The position numbers and the translations under genes are program-made. A model generated the notes under the pieces. That model was given only the letters and a program-made list of their open reading frames with translations, had not been told where the DNA came from and searched no databases. DNA of 18,209 nucleotides from Firmicutes bacterium CAG:194 (lineage in GTDB: Bacteria; Bacillota; Clostridia; Lachnospirales; Lachnospiraceae): positions 23,374 to 41,582 of the forward strand of contig HF995247.1 in NCBI GenBank assembly GCA_000432915.1. Direction: 5' to 3'. Shown here in pieces: positions 14,309 to 18,209 of this stretch (the stretch's first letter is position 1; each line of letters begins with the position of its first letter).

Positions 14309-15733
14309 TTATACCTGATGGATATTTCTTCTAGTCAGTCTTGTCCGCAGCTTTTTCCAGTCAAATGGGATCAACGGATATAAATACCCCCGTCCTGAAA
14401 CCATTCTATTATTGATCAGTGCAATCAATGCAATTCCGATTCCTGCAATAAAACCATATACTCCGAAACAGACAGTGAGGATCAGATTCAGGATCCGCAT
14501 GAACTTGACCGCGTAAGTCAGTTCATAATTAGTCTGTGAATAGTTAGCCACCGCTACAAAAGACATATACAGCATAATTTCTGCATTAAACCATCCGCTG
14601 CTGACAGAAAAATCTCCCATCACAAGTGCGGCCATGATACTGAGTGGCGTACTGAGCATATTCGGCGTATTGACAGCTGCCAGCTTCAGTCCATCCAGTG
14701 CAATTTCCAAAATAATAAGCTGCCAGAAAACAGGGATATTGGATGTTTCTTTCAGCATGATAAACTGATATTTGTCCGGGATCCAGGCAGGATGCTGCAT
14801 AAGCAGCAGATAAAGCGGCGTGATAAAATAAGAGACTACCGTAATCAGAAGCCGCGCCAGCCGCAGATATGTGCCCGTTACCGGTGGAAAATAATAATCA
14901 TCCACCTCCTCTGTAATATCAAATAAAGATGTCGGCAGAATCATTGCCTGTGGCGCATTATCCACAAATATCACAATATTTCCTTCCAGTATCTGTGCTG
15001 CCGTCGTATCCGGCCGTTCCGAATACCGATATTTGGGAAATGGATTAAACCAGTGTTTTTCATACAGACTTTCTGCCAGAGACTGCTGATTCATACTGAG
15101 TGCATCCACATGCAGCCCTTTGATCCTGCTTTTCAGATCATACAAAAAATCATGATCCACACGATCAGCCATATAACAGACTGCAATATCCGTATGAGAG
15201 CTTTCTCCTGCCTGCATCATTTCAATGCATAAATCTGTATCTCTGATCCTGCGACGGATCAATGCGGTATTACTTACGATCGTTTCTACAAAACCATCTT
15301 TAGAGCCGCGCAGTGTTTTATCCTTAGGCGGTTCCTCCACGCCTCTTGTCGGAAACTGCCTTGCATCAAAAACAAAACATTTATCAAAACCATCTACCAG
15401 CAAAGCGATCTGTCCTGCCAAAATATTGATCAGTATCTTTTCCTTGCGGTCTTCCAGTTCTACTTCCGTACAGGGAATATTATTTTGCAAAAATTCAGAA
15501 GCAGATTGCGGCATTTCTTCACCCTTTACCGAAAACAGATACTGCAACACCTTTTGCATCAGCTCATCCTTATACATACCGTTGATGTAATATAAAACTG
15601 CACTTTTTCCCGCAATCTGAAGCTTGCTTGTCAGCATATCATAATTCATGCCCACTCGCAGCTTCTCATCAAAATACTGCTGATTTTCTGCCAGATTTTT
15701 GCTGATTCTGGACTCTATAATGATCGGTTCCAT
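14309..15733 (-). CDS. spoVAF: Stage V sporulation protein AF-like (GerA family) spore germination protein
   Basis: It is a spore inner-membrane protein of the GerA/SpoVAF family, acting in germinant response or DPA release. The 474-residue product has an N-terminal soluble domain and the family sequence DGFDKCFVFDARQFPTRGVE (about 122-141). LRGSKDGFVETIVSNTALI (about 152-170) and RRRIRDTDLC follow. The C-terminal half has about five membrane segments (from LARLLITVVSYFITPLYLLL to LTVCFGVYGFIAGIGIALIA). The ending YPLIPFDWKKLRTRL favours SpoVAF over GerAA. I chose the ATG at 15733: AAAGGAG is 7 nt upstream, while a GTG at 15769 overlaps the leader. It stands outside a spoVA operon, next to cotJ. 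A GerAA assignment is the alternative. Confidence 0.85.
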   Translation of the reverse strand: MEPIIIESRISKNLAENQQYFDEKLRVGMNYDMLTSKLQIAGKSAVLYYINGMYKDELMQKVLQYLFSVKGEEMPQSASEFLQNNIPCTEVELEDRKEKILINILAGQIALLVDGFDKCFVFDARQFPTRGVEEPPKDKTLRGSKDGFVETIVSNTALIRRRIRDTDLCIEMMQAGESSHTDIAVCYMADRVDHDFLYDLKSRIKGLHVDALSMNQQSLAESLYEKHWFNPFPKYRYSERPDTTAAQILEGNIVIFVDNAPQAMILPTSLFDITEEVDDYYFPPVTGTYLRLARLLITVVSYFITPLYLLLMQHPAWIPDKYQFIMLKETSNIPVFWQLIILEIALDGLKLAAVNTPNMLSTPLSIMAALVMGDFSVSSGWFNAEIMLYMSFVAVANYSQTNYELTYAVKFMRILNLILTVCFGVYGFIAGIGIALIALINNRMVSGRGYLYPLIPFDWKKLRTRLTRRNIHQV

Positions 15734-15789
15734 ATATATGCTCCTTTTTTCAATTTCGTTGATTTCCACTTATTTCCCGCTTATCCATT

Positions 15790-15820
15790 TAGTATCCTGC
15801 GCTATGATAAAAAATATACA
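15790..15820 (-). promoter_or_regulatory. Candidate SigG (forespore) promoter of the SpoVAF-like gene
   Basis: On the minus strand, TGTATA (+ 15815-15820), an 18-nt spacer and GATACTA (+ 15790-15796) match the SigG consensus TGAATA / CATACTA at 11 of 13 positions. The -10 is 57 nt before the start codon. SpoVA genes are forespore-expressed in Bacillus, which fits. Confidence 0.6.
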
Positions 15821-15877
15821 TTTTCAATGATTATTCAGGCATTTGTCTGTCATGCAAAACAGATTCATAAAATAAAG

Positions 15878-15906
15878 GTTAAAACCAAGCTTAAATATGA
15901 TATAAT
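15878..15906 (+). promoter_or_regulatory. Extended -10 promoter of dut
   Basis: TGATATAAT (15898-15906) is a consensus extended -10. The -35 is weak (GTTAAA at 15878-15883, 17-nt spacing). It lies about 38 nt upstream of the dut ATG. Confidence 0.7.
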
Positions 15907-15943
15907 CAGTGTTATAAATCGACATCACACAAAGGAGATACAC

Positions 15944-16378
15944 ATGGAAACCATTCAAATCCAATATTTAGACAACACCATTGAGAAATTGGCTTATATT
16001 GACGGGAAATCAGACTGGATCGATCTGAGAAGCGCTGTTGATGTAGAACTGAAGGCAGGCGAATTTAAGCTGATCCATCTCGGCATTGCCATGAAGCTTC
16101 CGGAAGGCTATGAAGCACATGTTGTACCGCGCAGCTCTACCTACAAGAATTTCGGCATTATCCAGACAAATCACTGCGGTATTATCGACAGCTCCTACTG
16201 CGGTCCAAATGATTACTGGTATATGCCTGCTTATGCGCTGCGTGATACCGTGATCCATAAAAATGACCGGATCTGCCAGTTCCGTATTGAAAAGAACCAG
16301 CCAAAGCTTGTATTTGAAGAAGTCAAAGAGTTGTCCGGAGCTAACCGCGGTGGCATCGGAAGCACAGGAAAAAACTAA
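15944..16378 (+). CDS. dut: dUTP diphosphatase (dUTPase)
   Basis: It hydrolyses dUTP to dUMP and pyrophosphate, limiting uracil in DNA and supplying dUMP for dTMP synthesis; it acts in the cytoplasm. The 144-residue protein has the five trimeric-dUTPase motifs: motif 1 SDWIDLRSA (23-31), motif 2 PRSSTYKNFGI (62-72), motif 3 GIIDSSYCGPND (79-90, catalytic Asp82), motif 4 NDRICQFRI (107-115), and motif 5 NRGGIGSTG (134-142). Motif 5 has Ile where the usual GGFGSTG has Phe. I chose the ATG at 15944 because AAAGGAG (15931-15937) lies 6 nt upstream. The gene stands alone, between a promoter and a strong terminator. A chromosomal rather than a phage context is suggested by its neighbours. Confidence 0.94.
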   Translation: METIQIQYLDNTIEKLAYIDGKSDWIDLRSAVDVELKAGEFKLIHLGIAMKLPEGYEAHVVPRSSTYKNFGIIQTNHCGIIDSSYCGPNDYWYMPAYALRDTVIHKNDRICQFRIEKNQPKLVFEEVKELSGANRGGIGSTGKN

Positions 16379-16509
16379 AGATTGTTATATAGCAAAATGC
16401 AGCATACAAAGCTATAACAGAGACGAGATACGCTCTGCGGATCTCGCTCTGATTAGCGGTCGTCAAATGCACCGCATAAATGCGCGCATTTTCCTCGTCG
16501 CCATAACAA
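16379..16509. other. Structured, unexplained stretch between dut and its terminator
   Basis: This 131-bp stretch holds a strong hairpin at 16419-16450 (about 13 bp, with a 3-nt loop, one bulge and one mismatch). A GCGGT/ACCGC stem (16456-16460 with 16471-16475) and alternative AAATGC/GCATTT pairing (16465-16470 with 16486-16491) follow. GC content is visibly higher than around dut. It may be a structured 3' UTR or a small RNA. No convincing ORF is present on either strand. Confidence 0.5.
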
Positions 16510-16537
16510 AAAACCTCCGACAACTGTCGGAGGTTTT
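16510..16537. terminator. Strong bidirectional terminator between dut and oadA
   Basis: A perfect 12-bp stem (16510-16521 with 16526-16537, core CCTCCGAC/GTCGGAGG) has a 4-nt loop with A/T runs on both sides. It sits 24 nt after the oadA stop and serves dut from the other side. Confidence 0.93.
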
Positions 16538-16560
16538 CTTGCTTTGTTTATCAAATCTGA

Positions 16561-17982
16561 TTAAACCGGATAAGCACCGTTCTTTGTATCAGCCTTGGAT
16601 AAATCTACTTTATCCTGCTGTGCTTTACGATACTTGAAGAAGTCTGTAGCAACCTGTGGGAATAAAGCGTATGATAATACGTCTTCGTCCTGCTGCTTCC
16701 ATTCCTTCATTTCAGCTTCCAGCTTATCCATTTCGTTTTCTACATAAGCACCGGATCTCTCTGTACGGATCTCTTCGCCAGGAATAACCTTATCGATAAC
16801 TGCCTGGTTCATTGGCTTAACGGTCTTACCGTATTTACCACGGAGCATATCCTTTGTCTGGTCTGTAGCCATCTTGTATCTCTCGCCCATCAGTACGTTA
16901 AATACAGCCTGTGTACCAACGATCTGTGAAGAAGGTGTTACAAGCGGAGGCTCACCTAAGTCTTTACGAACTTCCGGGATCTCCTTTAATACATCATAAT
17001 ATCTGTCTTCTGCATTCTGCTCTTTTAACTGGGAAACCATGTTAGAAAGCATTCCGCCCGGTACCTGATATAATAATGTCTTGATATCTACACCCATAAC
17101 CTTTGGATTTAAGAGGCCTGTCTTTAAGCACTCATCTCTGTATGGTCTGAAGTAATCAGCGATTTCTGCAAGAAGATTCTGATCGTAACCTGTATCGTGC
17201 TCTGTACCCTTGAAGGTCTCAACCATAACTTCTGTTGCAGGCTGTGAAGTACCCATAGCAAATGGGCTGATTGCGCAGTCGATCACATCTACACCTGCTT
17301 CTACTGCCTTTAAGTATGTCATAGAAGCAACACCTGATGTATAGTGTGTATGTAACTGGATCGGAAGCTTTGTAGCAGCCTTCATTTCCTTGATCAGCTC
17401 GGAAGCCTTGTAAGGAACTAACAGACCTGCCATATCCTTGATACAGATAGAATCTGCACCCATCTCTTCGATCTTCTTAGCCATTGATGTCCAGTATTCC
17501 ATTGTGTATGCATCACCAAGTGTGTAAGATAATGCAACCTGTGCATGACCTCTGCCTTCACGCTGTTTGATTCTGTTTGTAGCATCAACAGCTTCCTGCA
17601 GGTTACGGATATCATTTAAGCAGTCAAAGATACGGATGATATCGATACCGTTTGCGATAGACTTCTCAACGAAAGCATCTACAACGTCATCTGCATATGG
17701 TCTGTAACCTAAGATATTCTGACCTCTGAATAACATCTGAAGAGGTGTATTCGGGCAGCCATCTTTGATCTTTCTAAGTCTTTCCCATGGATCTTCCTTT
17801 AAGAAACGAAGGGAAGCATCGAATGTAGCACCTCCCCAGCACTCGATTGAATGATATCCAACTTTATCCAGCTTGCCAAGGATTGGAAGCATCAGCTCGG
17901 TAGGCATTCTTGTTGCGATTAAGGACTGATGTGCATCACGCAAAATAGTTTCCGTAATTTTAATCGGTTTTTTTTCAGCCAT
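16561..17982 (-). CDS. oadA: Oxaloacetate decarboxylase alpha subunit / pyruvate carboxylase subunit B, carboxyltransferase only
   Basis: This is the carboxyltransferase of a biotin-dependent, Na+-pumping decarboxylase: it moves CO2 from oxaloacetate to biotin. The 473-residue protein has TETILRDAHQSLIATRM (10-26) with metal ligand D16. GGATFD (50-55), K182 in CIKDMAG (the carbamylated catalytic Lys) and H211/H213 in LHTHYTSG follow. All expected metal-site residues are present. The C-terminus ends at DTKNGAYPV with no AMKM biotinylation motif, so a separate biotin carrier protein is required; it is not in the window. AGGAGG (17993-17998) precedes the ATG. It lies downstream of oadB in the same direction. 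A pyruvate carboxylase partner role cannot be excluded. Confidence 0.9.
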   Translation of the reverse strand: MAEKKPIKITETILRDAHQSLIATRMPTELMLPILGKLDKVGYHSIECWGGATFDASLRFLKEDPWERLRKIKDGCPNTPLQMLFRGQNILGYRPYADDVVDAFVEKSIANGIDIIRIFDCLNDIRNLQEAVDATNRIKQREGRGHAQVALSYTLGDAYTMEYWTSMAKKIEEMGADSICIKDMAGLLVPYKASELIKEMKAATKLPIQLHTHYTSGVASMTYLKAVEAGVDVIDCAISPFAMGTSQPATEVMVETFKGTEHDTGYDQNLLAEIADYFRPYRDECLKTGLLNPKVMGVDIKTLLYQVPGGMLSNMVSQLKEQNAEDRYYDVLKEIPEVRKDLGEPPLVTPSSQIVGTQAVFNVLMGERYKMATDQTKDMLRGKYGKTVKPMNQAVIDKVIPGEEIRTERSGAYVENEMDKLEAEMKEWKQQDEDVLSYALFPQVATDFFKYRKAQQDKVDLSKADTKNGAYPV

Positions 17983-18036
17983 TTTATTATTTCCTCCTGT
18001 TTTGATTAAACAATCATACTTTTATTACTTTTCTTT

Positions 18037-18209
18037 TTAGAATACACCGAATACAGCCATGAATGTACCGGCTGCAACGGCTGTACCGATAACACCGGCA
18101 ACGTTAGGTCCCATAGCATGCATCAGAAGGAAGTTTGTCGGATCTGCTTCTGCGCCGACCTTCTGAGATACACGGGCTGCCATAGGTACGGCAGATACAC
18201 CTGCTGAAC
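18037..18209 (-). CDS. oadB: C-terminal end of oxaloacetate/methylmalonyl-CoA decarboxylase beta subunit (Na+ pump)
   Basis: Only the last 56 residues are visible; the gene continues beyond the window edge. The sequence contains VGAEADPTNFLLMHAMGPNV (about 17-36) and ends GTFMAVFGVF. This matches the C-terminus of OadB/GcdB/MmdB, the membrane subunit that decarboxylates biotin-bound CO2 and exports Na+. The 54-nt gap to the downstream oadA start supports a common transcript. Whether the pump is for oxaloacetate, methylmalonyl-CoA or glutaconyl-CoA cannot be told from this fragment; the OadA-like neighbour favours oxaloacetate. Confidence 0.85.
   Translation of the reverse strand, partial: SAGVSAVPMAARVSQKVGAEADPTNFLLMHAMGPNVAGVIGTAVAAGTFMAVFGVF

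Noticed and set aside
15827..16378. dUTPase as a sign of prophage
   Set aside because: No phage structural, integrase or lysis genes are nearby; neighbours are chromosomal housekeeping and sporulation genes.
16341..16523. Minus-strand 60-residue open frame before dut's terminator
   Set aside because: Its TTG start lies inside the terminator stem and it has no ribosome site; it overlaps the dut 3' end.

Overview
The window looks like chromosomal DNA of an anaerobic, spore-forming Clostridia member, most likely a Lachnospiraceae gut bacterium. The evidence is a CotJABC spore-coat operon, a SpoVAF/GerA-family germination protein, a monomeric [FeFe]-hydrogenase, a biotin-type decarboxylase (OadA/OadB) sodium pump, moderate GC with strong Shine-Dalgarno sites, and small DUF1292 and DUF5662 genes. 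The family assignment is inference from gene content. No rRNA, tRNA, CRISPR array, insertion sequence or prophage was seen.

Layout. Bases 1-3591 hold a spermidine/putrescine ABC importer operon, potA(partial)-potB-potC-potD, on the plus strand and closed by a terminator. potA is broken by a 37-bp tandem duplication over its Walker B motif. Bases 3635-6408, minus strand, hold a small Cys/Gly/Asn-rich protein with a sporulation-type promoter, a DUF5662 protein, and a full-length GH13 glycogen-debranching-like protein whose catalytic motifs are largely erased. A divergent DUF1292 gene (6522-6869) overlaps the 3' end of a UvrD-like helicase tail to tail. Bases 6818-11679, minus strand, are an overlapping cluster read in the order [FeFe]-hydrogenase, gltX, helicase. 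Upstream of it lie a zinc-ribbon/SHOCT protein with its own promoter and terminator and a 60-residue hypothetical protein.

Bases 13083-15733, minus strand, are a sporulation block: spoVAF, then cotJA-cotJB-cotJC, each with a plausible sporulation promoter. A plus-strand dut gene follows (15944-16378). A strong bidirectional terminator separates it from oadA and the C-terminal end of oadB, which runs off the window.

How the genes fit together. The importer brings in polyamines if potA is functional. Hydrogenase and the OadA/OadB pump belong to fermentative redox and sodium-gradient metabolism. The spore genes cover coat assembly (CotJ) and germination (SpoVAF). gltX, dut and the helicase are housekeeping. 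The most unusual items are the GH13 pseudoenzyme coupled to DUF5662, the exact duplication in potA, the Cys-rich small protein, and several strong unexplained inverted repeats.
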